Source: Chromatiaceae bacterium (GTDB lineage: Bacteria > Pseudomonadota > Gammaproteobacteria > Chromatiales > Chromatiaceae). From it: a stretch of DNA of 64,000 nt. Each line of letters begins with the position of its first letter. The first letter of the stretch is position 1. This document shows positions 33,551 through 42,241 of this stretch, in pieces. Under the pieces are notes generated by a model. It did no database searches. It worked only from the letters and a program-made list of their open reading frames with translations, and was not told where the DNA came from. Location of the stretch: NCBI GenBank assembly GCA_016714645.1, contig JADKCI010000001.1:372001-436000 (forward strand). Reading direction: 5' to 3'. The translations under genes were made by a program, and so were the position numbers.

Positions 33551-34025
33551 CTTCGCCTCCCATGAGTTCTTCAGGTGTGCAAATAAACGGCAATAATAAA
33601 CCTTTACCCCTGAAATTTTCAGCAATTCGAGCCTGAATTTCAGGATTGGCGATGTGCCTACAGTTCCAGGTCAACAAATAGTCTACGAAATGAACAGTTG
33701 CTATCGAAATATGCAATGCGTCTTCGCTTGCTTTCGCCGGAACTATGTCGGTTGCTACCAATTCCTTGGCAATCTCGATGCTTTGGAGCGTGATTTCAAG
33801 TAGAGGGATGCCATGTAACGCGGCAAGTCGTTTGCTTGCCGCCTCTGGATCACCAGCGGCGCATTCTGTCAAAACCAGTTCCGAGGCGGAAAGTTCAAAT
33901 TCCTTTCGCCTATCCCAAAATAAATAGGTGCTTTGTTGGTGTCCGGCCTCAATCACATTTTTGCTTGGGCGAGCCGTCAGGTAACTGATAACAGACGTTT
34001 CAACGTATACCTTGCGTTTGGTCAT
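33543..34025 (-). CDS. PIN-domain protein, VapC-like toxin
   Basis: A 160-residue PIN-fold ribonuclease. The acidic residues expected for metal binding are visible: the first in YVETSVISY (E/D at the strand end), one in SEDALHISIA, and a late acidic site near LLTWNCRHIANPEI. Family enzymes cleave tRNA or rRNA. The ATG at 34025 overlaps the lspA stop by 26 bp, so toxin expression may depend on the ileS-lspA transcript. Lower GC suggests recent acquisition. Confidence 0.82.
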   Translation of the reverse strand: MTKRKVYVETSVISYLTARPSKNVIEAGHQQSTYLFWDRRKEFELSASELVLTECAAGDPEAASKRLAALHGIPLLEITLQSIEIAKELVATDIVPAKASEDALHISIATVHFVDYLLTWNCRHIANPEIQARIAENFRGKGLLLPFICTPEELMGGEDE

Positions 34026-34515
34026 CGTTATGCTTGAATTCTTCGCGGAAACCGGTGACCAGCAGCAGGATGATACCGAGGGTGATGGCGCTGTCGGCGA
34101 CGTTGAAGGCGGGCCAGTGCCAGGTGCCGACGTAAAAGTCGATGAAATCGACCACGCGCCCGGTGAGTACCCGGTCGATCAGATTGCCGATGGCGCCGCC
34201 GATGACCAGCGCCAGGGCGGCGGCGGTGGTCCGCTCGCCCTGGGCCAGGCGCGTGAGCCAGATGACCAGGGCGATGGTCATGACCAGGGCGAAGGCGGTG
34301 AAGAACCAGCGCTGCCAGCCGCCGGCATTGGAGAGGAAACTGAAGGCCGCGCCCTCGTTATACATGAGGGTGAAGTTGAGCAGGGGCATGACGGTGACTG
34401 GGCGGAAGGGCAACAGCAAGGCCTCCGCCAGCCATTTGGTGGCCTGATCCAGGACCACCACCAGCAGGGAGAGCCAGAGCCAGCGGGTCATGGCGGGATG
34501 GGCGATGCGCTTCAT
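34000..34515 (-). CDS. lspA: Lipoprotein signal peptidase LspA
   Basis: A 171-residue inner-membrane aspartic protease that cleaves prolipoprotein signal peptides. Four TM segments and the two catalytic aspartates in GNLIDRVLTGRVVDFI and FNVADSAITLG are present. It follows ileS on the same strand after about 40 bp, the conserved order. The last 26 bp overlap the PIN toxin gene. Confidence 0.95.
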   Translation of the reverse strand: MKRIAHPAMTRWLWLSLLVVVLDQATKWLAEALLLPFRPVTVMPLLNFTLMYNEGAAFSFLSNAGGWQRWFFTAFALVMTIALVIWLTRLAQGERTTAAALALVIGGAIGNLIDRVLTGRVVDFIDFYVGTWHWPAFNVADSAITLGIILLLVTGFREEFKHNDDQTQGIR

Positions 34516-34557
34516 GACCCCGTGAACTCCGATCGTGTGGATGCGGTAACGCGTGGC

Positions 34558-37389
34558 TCATGCAAAGCGCCGCTCCTCGCCCACCCCGGCGACGTTGGTA
34601 AGGCAGCGGCCGCAGAGTTCCGGGTGCTCGGGGTTTTGTCCCACATCTGCCCGCAGATGCCAGCAGCGGACGCATTTGGCGTGGAAGGATTTGCGCACCT
34701 GGATGGCGAGGCCCTCCAGTTCCGTGTCCTGGGCATCGGCGGGCTTGTCCGCCAGGGGCAGGACCCGGGCGGCGGAGGTGATGAGGGCAAAGCGCAACTC
34801 GTCCGCTAGCCGGGCCAGAATCGCGACCAGTTCGGGGGCGGCGTAAAGGTCGATCTCCGCGTCCAGGGATGAGCCGATGAGGCCACCTTGGCGCGCGGCC
34901 TCCAGGGGTTTGGAGACCGCGAGCCGCACCGCCAGTACCTGGTCCCAGAAGGCGCGATCGAAGGCGTCGCCGGCGTCCAGGGTAAAGAGCCCTGGGTACC
35001 ACTCGGCCAGGAAGACCGAAGGCTCCCGTTCACCCGGCAGGTAGCGCCAGATCTCGTCGGCGGTAAAGCTGAGGATGGGCGCCAGCCAGCGGGTCATGGC
35101 CTCGGCGATGTGGTACATGGCGGTCTGGCAGGAGCGCCGGGGCCGGCCGTCGGTCGGGGTGGTGTACTGGCGGTCCTTGATGACGTCCAGGTAGAAGCCG
35201 CCCAGGTCCACCACGCAGAAGTTGTGGATCTTCTGGTAGATGAGGTGGAACTGGTAGTCCCGGTAGGCGGCGATGATCTCCTCCTGGAGCTGGTAGGCGC
35301 GATCCACGACCCAGCGGTCCAGTTCGAGCATGTCCGTCGCCGCGATCAGGTTGACCGATGGGTCGAAGCCATTAAGGTTGGCGAGCAGGAAGCGGCCGGT
35401 GTTGCGGATGCGCCGGTAGGCGTCGGCGGTGCGCTTGAGGATCTCGTCGGAGACGCTCATCTCGCCGCGATAGTCGGTGGCCGCGACCCAGAGGCGGATG
35501 ATGTCGGCGCCCAGGGTCTTCATCACGTCCTGGGGCCGCACCACGTTGCCCTTGGACTTGGACATCTTCTCGCCCTTGGCATCGACGGTGAATCCGTGGG
35601 TGAGGACGCCCCGGTAGGGGGCGCGGTCGTACATGGCCACCGAGGTCAGCAGGGACGACTGGAACCAGCCGCGGTGCTGGTCGGAGCCCTCCAGATAGAG
35701 GTCAGCGGGGGAGCGCAGGCCCTCCCGCTGCTCCAGGCAGCAGGCGTGGGTGACGCCTGAGTCGAACCAGACGTCCAGGGTGTCGTGGACCTTCTCGTAT
35801 TCAGCCGCCCCGGCGACCCCGATCAAATCCGCCGCGTCAAGGGCGAACCAGGCCTCGACGCCCTGGGCCTCGACCCGACGGGCGACCTCCTCGATCAGCT
35901 CCGCGGTGCGGGGATGCGGGGCGCCGGTCTCCTTGTGGACCAGCAGGGGGATGGGCACGCCCCAGGTCCGCTGGCGCGAGATGCACCAGTCCGGGCGGTT
36001 GCGCATCATGGACTCGATGCGGGAGCGGCCCCAGTCCGGGGTCCAGGTGACGCCCTCGATCTCGCGCAGGGCGGCGTCCCGCAGGCCCTGCTTTTCCATG
36101 CCGATGAACCACTGGGGTGTGGCGCGGAAGATGATGGGGGTCTTGTGGCGCCAGCAGTGGGGATAGCTGTGGGTGAAACGCGCGGCCTGGATCAGGGCGC
36201 CCCGAGCCTTGAGGGTATCCACGACCTTCTCGTTGGCGCTGAAGACATGCTCGCCGGCGAAGAGGGGGGTGTCGGGCAGGAAGCGGCCGTCGCCGCCCAC
36301 GGGGTTCTCCACCCGCAGGCCGTAGCGGTTGCCAACCAGGTAGTCATCCAGGCCATGACCGGGGGCGGTGTGAACGGCGCCGGTGCCCGCCTCCAGGGTG
36401 ACATGCTCCCCGAGGATGATGGGCACCTCGCGGTCATAAAAGGGATGCTGGAGTTGCAGCCCCTCGAAGGCGTCGCCCCGGCCATAGGCGATGACCCGGT
36501 AGTGGTCGATGCCCCAGCGGTCCAGGTTGTCGCGCATCAGACCCTCGGCCAGGATGAGGCGCTCGCGGCCAGGGTCGCCCTCGGTCTGGATGAGGACGTA
36601 TTCCAGTTCGGGATTGAAGGCCACCGCCTGGTTGGCGGGCAGGGTCCAGGGGGTGGTGGTCCAGATGACCACGGACAGGGGGCCGTCGCCGCGCCCGTTG
36701 GGCACCGAGTGACAGCGGGTAAAGAGGGCCTCCTCGTCCAGGACCGGGAAGCGGACGTCGATGGAGATGGACGCCTTGTCGGCGTATTCCACCTCGGCCT
36801 CCGCGAGGGCGGAACCGCAGTCGATGCACCAGTGCACCGGCTTATAGCCCTTCTGGACATGGCCATTGGCCAGGATCACGCCCAGGGCGCGGATGATGTT
36901 GGCCTCGAAGTGGAAGTCCATGGTCAGGTAGGGGTGCTCCCAGTCGCCAAAGACCCCCAGGCGCTTAAAGTCGCGGCGCTGGCCATCCACCTGGCGCGCG
37001 GCATAGTCGCGGCAGGCGCGCCGGAACTGGGCCGCGCTGATCTTGGCGCCGGGCTTGCCCTCCTTCTTTTCCACCTGGAGTTCGATGGGGAGGCCATGGC
37101 AGTCCCAGCCCGGCACATAGGGGGCGTCCAGGCCGTCCAGGGTGCGGGACTTGACGATGATGTCCTTCAGTACCTTATTGACGGCGTGGCCGATATGGAT
37201 GTCGCCGTTGGCGTAGGGAGGGCCGTCGTGGAGGATGAACTGCCTGGCCCCCGCCCGGGCGGCGCGAATCTGGCCGTAGAGGTCCATGGCCTCCCAGTGG
37301 GCGAGCAGCTCCGGTTCCCGCTGGGCGAGGTTCGCCTTCATGGGAAAACCAGTGTTGGGGAGGTTGAGGGTGTTCTTGTAGTCGCTCAC
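34558..37389 (-). CDS. ileS: Isoleucyl-tRNA synthetase
   Basis: A 943-residue class I synthetase that charges tRNA-Ile. HIGH motif (GDIHIGHAVNK, about residue 60), KMSKSKGNVV (about 610), the CP1 editing domain between, and a C-terminal zinc finger (CVRCWH...CGRC) are all present. It starts with GTG at 37389 preceded by AGGA. ileS-lspA is a conserved pair; ribF is not upstream here. Confidence 0.97.
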   Translation of the reverse strand: MSDYKNTLNLPNTGFPMKANLAQREPELLAHWEAMDLYGQIRAARAGARQFILHDGPPYANGDIHIGHAVNKVLKDIIVKSRTLDGLDAPYVPGWDCHGLPIELQVEKKEGKPGAKISAAQFRRACRDYAARQVDGQRRDFKRLGVFGDWEHPYLTMDFHFEANIIRALGVILANGHVQKGYKPVHWCIDCGSALAEAEVEYADKASISIDVRFPVLDEEALFTRCHSVPNGRGDGPLSVVIWTTTPWTLPANQAVAFNPELEYVLIQTEGDPGRERLILAEGLMRDNLDRWGIDHYRVIAYGRGDAFEGLQLQHPFYDREVPIILGEHVTLEAGTGAVHTAPGHGLDDYLVGNRYGLRVENPVGGDGRFLPDTPLFAGEHVFSANEKVVDTLKARGALIQAARFTHSYPHCWRHKTPIIFRATPQWFIGMEKQGLRDAALREIEGVTWTPDWGRSRIESMMRNRPDWCISRQRTWGVPIPLLVHKETGAPHPRTAELIEEVARRVEAQGVEAWFALDAADLIGVAGAAEYEKVHDTLDVWFDSGVTHACCLEQREGLRSPADLYLEGSDQHRGWFQSSLLTSVAMYDRAPYRGVLTHGFTVDAKGEKMSKSKGNVVRPQDVMKTLGADIIRLWVAATDYRGEMSVSDEILKRTADAYRRIRNTGRFLLANLNGFDPSVNLIAATDMLELDRWVVDRAYQLQEEIIAAYRDYQFHLIYQKIHNFCVVDLGGFYLDVIKDRQYTTPTDGRPRRSCQTAMYHIAEAMTRWLAPILSFTADEIWRYLPGEREPSVFLAEWYPGLFTLDAGDAFDRAFWDQVLAVRLAVSKPLEAARQGGLIGSSLDAEIDLYAAPELVAILARLADELRFALITSAARVLPLADKPADAQDTELEGLAIQVRKSFHAKCVRCWHLRADVGQNPEHPELCGRCLTNVAGVGEERRFA

Positions 37390-37456
37390 GGGGCTGGGTC
37401 CTGAGGGAGGCGGTAAGGCGAAGGGGTGAAGTTTACCCTTTTTTGCCGGGATTCGA

Positions 37457-37476
37457 CCTGGCCCGATTGGGCCAGG
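37457..37476. other. Perfect hairpin CCTGGCCC-GATT-GGGCCAGG
   Basis: An 8-bp stem with a 4-base loop lies just downstream of the TraB gene and upstream of ileS. It could end the TraB transcript, but no T-run follows on either strand. Confidence 0.4.
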
Positions 37477-37479
37477 GGC

Positions 37480-38862
37480 TCAGGAGAATAATCGGTCGTA
37501 AATGCGGAAACCAGCCACATAGGTGCCGATGGCGGCGCCCAGGTTGCTCAGGAGGAAGACCTGGAGGATGCGCAGCACCCGGTTGCGCCACCAGCCCCGG
37601 AATTGGGCCGCGTCCTGGCGCAGGCGTCCGAAGTCACCCATGTTCGGCTTGCGTAGATAGAGTTCCACCGGTCCCGTCACCATGCCGGCGCCGATGGCCG
37701 GGTTGAGAGTGGTCAGGGGCGCGGCGACGAAGGCCGTCAGCACCGTCAGGGGGTGCCCGCCGGCGAGGAGGGTGCCGAGGGCGGAGAGGCTACCGGTGAT
37801 GAGAACCCAGTCCCAGACGATGGACCAGCCGTCCTGGGGGTTTTGGGCAAAGCCGAAGGCGAAGCCGGCCACGATCAGGGCGAGGATGACCCAGGAAATG
37901 AGCTTGGGCCAGGGGCTGGGCGGAGGCAGGCGCTCCAGTTCCGCGATCTCGAGGCGGGGGTCGGGACGGGGTTGAGCGCTGTCATGAGTGGAAGCCCCCG
38001 GAGGCGGTTCAGACTCGGCCGCCCGCAGGTAGCCGGCGACGCCCTTGAGGTGGCCGGCCCCCAGTACCGCCAGCACCCGGCCGTGGCCCTCCCGTTCGAT
38101 CTCCTCCCGCAGACGGGCGGCCATGTAGCGATCCCGTTCGTCGATCAGGGGCAGGAAGAGGTCTTGGCGGTTGCGGGCGAATTCGGCGAAGGTGGTCTCC
38201 AGCACATCACCCTCCTTGAGGCGCTCGATCTCCGCCTCGGGGACCTCCTCGTGGGAGACCAGGGTGAGGACCAGGCCGGAAAAGAGTTCGAGCCGCTTCC
38301 ACCAGCTCAGGTTAGCGGCGACGCGCTTGAGGGTCACGCCGATCTCGCGATCCACCAGCAGGACGGGCAGATGGCGTTCCCGCGCCTGGGCGATGGCCAT
38401 GCGCTGCTCGGCCCCGGGTTCGATGCCGAACTGATCCGCCAGGCGCTGCTGGTAGGCGGCCAGGGCCAGGCTGGCGACCACCATGGCCACGCGCCCCTGG
38501 CGGATGACGGCGAAGAGGTCCATGCGCGCCAGGGCGTCCGGGTCCAGGAGGGCCTGATAGCGGCTGGGGCAGAGTTCCACCGCCACGGCGTCGAAGTGCT
38601 CCTGCTCCAGGAGCTCCCGCACCTTGGCGGCGCTGGCGCGGGAGACGTGGGCGGTGCCGAGGAGGGTCAGGTGGGTAGCGCCGATCTTGATGTCGATGCG
38701 GGGCTCTTCGGGGCCCCGGTTGGGCTCGGGCGCCGGGTCTTGGCTGGGCTCGGCTTCAGCGAAGGGTTGGCCGGGCTCGGCTAAGGGTGTGGCGTGCTCG
38801 GCCCGCGGCTGCCGCGGGGTATCGGGAACGGGGTTGGCTGCCGCCTCGGGGTCTCGGATCAT
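37480..38862 (-). CDS. TraB/PrgY-family membrane protein
   Basis: A 460-residue protein. After a Pro/Glu-rich N-terminus (1-50), a TraB domain (about 55-290) shows LTLLGTAHVSRASA and VAVELCPSRYQALL, the GxxH and ExCxxR motifs of the Tiki/TraB/PrgY metalloprotease-like family, and GAGHLKGV. The C-terminal 150 residues contain about four membrane helices. The function in bacteria is unknown; PrgY limits pheromone signalling in enterococci. The ATG overlaps the stop of the ATPase gene (ATGA). Confidence 0.85.
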   Translation of the reverse strand: MIRDPEAAANPVPDTPRQPRAEHATPLAEPGQPFAEAEPSQDPAPEPNRGPEEPRIDIKIGATHLTLLGTAHVSRASAAKVRELLEQEHFDAVAVELCPSRYQALLDPDALARMDLFAVIRQGRVAMVVASLALAAYQQRLADQFGIEPGAEQRMAIAQARERHLPVLLVDREIGVTLKRVAANLSWWKRLELFSGLVLTLVSHEEVPEAEIERLKEGDVLETTFAEFARNRQDLFLPLIDERDRYMAARLREEIEREGHGRVLAVLGAGHLKGVAGYLRAAESEPPPGASTHDSAQPRPDPRLEIAELERLPPPSPWPKLISWVILALIVAGFAFGFAQNPQDGWSIVWDWVLITGSLSALGTLLAGGHPLTVLTAFVAAPLTTLNPAIGAGMVTGPVELYLRKPNMGDFGRLRQDAAQFRGWWRNRVLRILQVFLLSNLGAAIGTYVAGFRIYDRLFS

Positions 38863-40322
38863 CGCCTGCCGCCCATCAGGGAGCCCAGCAGGCCGCGCAC
38901 CAGTTGGCGGCCCAACTGGCTGCCCACGGAGCGCAGGGCGCTGGTGGCGAAGGCCTCCAGGGGGCCTTGCCGGCTGGAGCCGCGGCGGGCGGCGGGGGCC
39001 GGGGTGGACTCCCGCGTGGCCTCCTCCTCCCGGCTGGAGTCCGCTGCCCGGCCCTGGAGGATCTCGTAGGCGGATTCCCGGTCCAGGGGCTCGTCATAGA
39101 CCCCCTTCACCAGGGATTCGGCCATGAGGGCGCGGCGCTCGGCGGGGGTGATGGGGCCGATGCGGCTGCCGGGCGGGGCCACCTTGACGCGCTCGACGAT
39201 GGTGGGGGTGCCGGTCTCGTCCAGGGTCGAGACCAGGGCCTCGCCGACCCCCAGGTTGGTAATGAGGGCCTCGGTGTCGAAGGCTGGGTTGGGCCGGAAG
39301 GTCTGGGCCGCTACCCGTACCGCCTTCTGGTCGCGGGGGGTGAAGGCGCGCAGGGCGTGCTGGACCCGGTTGCCCAACTGGCCGAGGACATCGTCCGGCA
39401 CGTCCGCCGGGCTTTGGGTGACGAAATAGACGCCCACGCCCTTGGAGCGGATGAGGCGCACCACCTGCTCGATCTTGTCCAGCAGCACCTTGGGGGCGCT
39501 GTCGAAGAGCAGGTGGGCCTCGTCAAAAAAGAAGACCAGGCGGGGCTTGGGGACGTCGCCCACCTCGGGCAATTGCTCGAACAGCTCGGAAAGCAGCCAC
39601 AGCAGGAAGGTGGAGTAGAGGGCCGGGGTGTGGATGAGTTTGTCCGCCGCCAGCAGGTTGATGTAGCCCCAGCCGTGCTCGTCGGTCTGCATCAGGTCGG
39701 CGATGTCCAGGGCCGGCTCGCCGAACAGCTTGCCGGCCCCCTGTTCCTCCAGGGTCAGTAGTTTGCGCTGGATGGCGCCGACGCTGGCCTTGGAGACGTG
39801 GCCATAGTCGCCGCCAACCGCGGCGGGGTCGTCCGCCAGATAAGCCAGGAGGGCGCGCAGGTCCTTGACGTCCAGCAGCAGCCAGCCGTTGTCGTCCGCC
39901 AACCGGAAAACGATGTTGAGCACCCCTTCCTGGGTCTCGTTTAGGCCCAGGAGGCGCGCCAGCAGCAGGGGACCCATTTCCGAGAGGGTGGTGCGCACCG
40001 GATGCCCCTGGTCGCCGAGGATGTCCCAGAGGGTGACCGGGCAGGCGTGGGTCGAGAAGTCCCCTGCCCCGAGCCCGAGTTCCGCTACCCGGGCCTCGAC
40101 CTTGGCGTTACCGCCGCCGGGCTGGCCAATGCCCGCCAGGTCGCCCTTGACGTCGGCCATGAAGACGGGGACCCCAATGCGGCTGAAGGACTCCGCCAGC
40201 CGCTGCAGGGTCACGGTCTTGCCGGTCCCCGTGGCCCCGGCGACCAGGCCGTGCCGATTGGCCATGGCGGGCAAGAGATAGGCCGGGCCCAGGCCTTTGC
40301 CGATGAGGATGGGGTCTGTCAT
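38859..40322 (-). CDS. HerA-like/DUF853 P-loop ATPase
   Basis: A 487-residue ATPase of the HerA-FtsK superfamily (DUF853). Walker A GATGTGKTVTLQ (about residue 30), Walker B RLVFFFDEAHLL (about 265), and a sensor region FVTQSPADVPDDVLGQLGNR are visible. The C-terminus is an Arg/Gly-rich tail. Family members are widespread but their substrate is unclear; HerA relatives translocate DNA. The ATG at 40322 is chosen over the upstream open frame because GGAGA lies before it and IGKGLGPAYLLP is the normal N-terminus. It is coupled to the TraB gene. Confidence 0.88.
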   Translation of the reverse strand: MTDPILIGKGLGPAYLLPAMANRHGLVAGATGTGKTVTLQRLAESFSRIGVPVFMADVKGDLAGIGQPGGGNAKVEARVAELGLGAGDFSTHACPVTLWDILGDQGHPVRTTLSEMGPLLLARLLGLNETQEGVLNIVFRLADDNGWLLLDVKDLRALLAYLADDPAAVGGDYGHVSKASVGAIQRKLLTLEEQGAGKLFGEPALDIADLMQTDEHGWGYINLLAADKLIHTPALYSTFLLWLLSELFEQLPEVGDVPKPRLVFFFDEAHLLFDSAPKVLLDKIEQVVRLIRSKGVGVYFVTQSPADVPDDVLGQLGNRVQHALRAFTPRDQKAVRVAAQTFRPNPAFDTEALITNLGVGEALVSTLDETGTPTIVERVKVAPPGSRIGPITPAERRALMAESLVKGVYDEPLDRESAYEILQGRAADSSREEEATRESTPAPAARRGSSRQGPLEAFATSALRSVGSQLGRQLVRGLLGSLMGGRR

Positions 40323-40583
40323 GGGCGCTGTCTCCGGAAGTAGGGAAGGACAAGATGGGCTTGATGCGTGCAATCCTACCGATTCGCCCCCCGAGGGCCA
40401 AGTCCCGATGTTTGAGCCTGGGGGGCTGGGGCGCGATCCTATTCCAATGGTTGTAGTTGGCCTCCTTGGCATCCTGTGCCCTCGCTTTGACTGCGGCGGT
40501 TTCACTTCCTTGCCGATGCGCAATGACAAAGCGCGGGGTTTTCGCTACAAATTCCCCATTGCCCCTCAACCGGACCCCGTGCC

Positions 40584-41156
40584 ATGTTCTTCCCCGTCGC
40601 TAGCGCCAGCCGCCGCCAGGCCAAGTCAGCCCACGAGCTGGCCATGTTCAATCTGCTGCTGGTCAACCTCTTGATGCTGATCGCCCTCCTGGCGGGGAGT
40701 TTTCTGAGGAAGGGGTCGCCCCTGGCCGACTACAGGCTGGCCGGTGTCCTGGTGCCCCTGGGTATCTCCCTGGGCATCGTGGCCTTTACCTTCGCGAAGG
40801 CGGGGAGGCTGACCGCCCAAGGACCCTGGTTCACCGCTGCCCACTGGCGGTTGGCCAGGATGCGTTACCAGATCCTGCTCATCGCCTATGCCGTGGGGGC
40901 TGGCCTGATTGGCGTGGGCTGGTTGCTGTCCACCACCCAGAAGACCCATGGCATGCAGGAGTTGATGTTCGTGGCCCTGCAGCGGGTCGCCATCGCACCC
41001 CTGCTCATTGCCCTCATGGTGCTTATCATGCTGGAGTCGGGCGCCCTCTATCAGGCCGGGCGCGGCGAGGTGCCCGACAGCCTGATGAAGAAATTCCCCC
41101 CGCCGGCGGACTGCCCGGGCGCGGATAAAGAGTTTGGGCTGGAGGATCAGGGCTGA
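40584..41156 (+). CDS. Hypothetical four-TM membrane protein
   Basis: A 190-residue protein with about four hydrophobic helices (residues about 22-42, 52-70, 95-115, 130-148) and a hydrophilic C-terminus. I recognise no family. It is divergent from the HerA-like gene and upstream of pcm on the same strand, with about 170 bp between. Confidence 0.65.
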   Translation: MFFPVASASRRQAKSAHELAMFNLLLVNLLMLIALLAGSFLRKGSPLADYRLAGVLVPLGISLGIVAFTFAKAGRLTAQGPWFTAAHWRLARMRYQILLIAYAVGAGLIGVGWLLSTTQKTHGMQELMFVALQRVAIAPLLIALMVLIMLESGALYQAGRGEVPDSLMKKFPPPADCPGADKEFGLEDQG

Positions 41157-41325
41157 TCGGCACTCGGGCCACCGGGGCGGTCTGGCCCTGGAGTCGGACG
41201 GGAGTCGTGTCTTGCGTCAAGCGCGGACTGTCCTAGACTCCTTGTGACGAGGGGCGCGTGGCCCCGGCGGGACTCCCCTCCCGGGCCGCGCGGAAGGTGG
41301 CAACCATTGGCGAGAGGGGCAACCC

Positions 41326-42006
41326 ATGCGGACCGACGCGGCTCAAATGCTGAGGGATATCGATGCCGAGGTTCATTACACCCGCACCCTGATCGGTCGG
41401 GAGGCCTTCGCCCCGCGCGTCATGGCCGCCATGGCCGAGGTGCCGCGCCATCTCTTCGTCCCCGAGGGCGACCGGGACCAGGCCTACGCCAATGGGCCCC
41501 TGCCCATCGGTTGGGGCCAGACCATCTCTCAACCCTACATCGTCGCCCTGATGACGGACCTGCTGGCTTCTGGTCCGGGTGACCGGGTGCTGGAGATCGG
41601 CACCGGCTCCGGTTATCAGGCAGCGGTGCTGTCGCGGCTGGTGGGACAGGTCTATTCCCTGGAGATCATCCCGCAACTGGCGACGGCCGCCGTCGATCGT
41701 TTAGCGCGGTTGGGCTTCGTCAATGTCAGTGTCCGCCAGGGCGATGGCCATCATGGCTGGCCCGAGCAGGCCCCCTTCGATGGCATCCTGGTGACCGCCG
41801 CCGCCCGGGCGATTCCGCCGGCCCTGGTCGATCAACTCCGTCCCGGCGCTCGTCTGGTCATACCGGTGGGTCAACCCTATGCCCACCAAGACCTCCTCCT
41901 GCTGGAAAAGGGCACGGATGGCGCCCTCTCCCTCACCGAAGTGCTGGGCGTGGCCTTTGTTCCCCTGACGGGCGGCGGGGTGGCGCAAGCTACCGGGGGC
42001 CCCTGA
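41326..42006 (+). CDS. pcm: Protein-L-isoaspartate O-methyltransferase
   Basis: A 226-residue repair methyltransferase that uses SAM to methylate L-isoaspartyl residues in aged proteins. The hallmark VPRHLFVPE and GWGQTISQPYIVALM motifs, and SAM motif LEIGTGSGYQAAVL, are all seen. GAGGGG precedes the ATG. The usual surE/nlpD/rpoS neighbours are absent. Confidence 0.93.
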   Translation: MRTDAAQMLRDIDAEVHYTRTLIGREAFAPRVMAAMAEVPRHLFVPEGDRDQAYANGPLPIGWGQTISQPYIVALMTDLLASGPGDRVLEIGTGSGYQAAVLSRLVGQVYSLEIIPQLATAAVDRLARLGFVNVSVRQGDGHHGWPEQAPFDGILVTAAARAIPPALVDQLRPGARLVIPVGQPYAHQDLLLLEKGTDGALSLTEVLGVAFVPLTGGGVAQATGGP

Positions 42007-42098
42007 GTCCGCGCCGGGTGGCTGGATGCCAAAGCCGGCCCGCAACTCCCCCGGTGCCCCGGTAAGCGCGGTTGCCGAGGGATTTTCGCCAGGAATTC

Positions 42099-42128
42099 TT
42101 GTAAGCAGCGACAATACTTGCCTATAAT
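42099..42128 (+). promoter_or_regulatory. Probable sigma-70 promoter of fusA
   Basis: TTGTAA (42099-42104) and TATAAT (42123-42128) with an 18-bp spacer lie about 110 bp before the EF-G start. Confidence 0.55.
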
Positions 42129-42241
42129 TGAGGGTTTCACGGAGACGGGGCCGCGTGGTCCCGCCTCGGCCCTCCCCCGATCCTTGGCGCGGTTTCGTCC
42201 CCTCCCACCAGGTCCGGCTTGGTAGAACTCAGGAAGCAGCT

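Noticed and set aside
35785..37404. Plus-strand open frame of 539 codons
   Set aside because: Antisense shadow of ileS.
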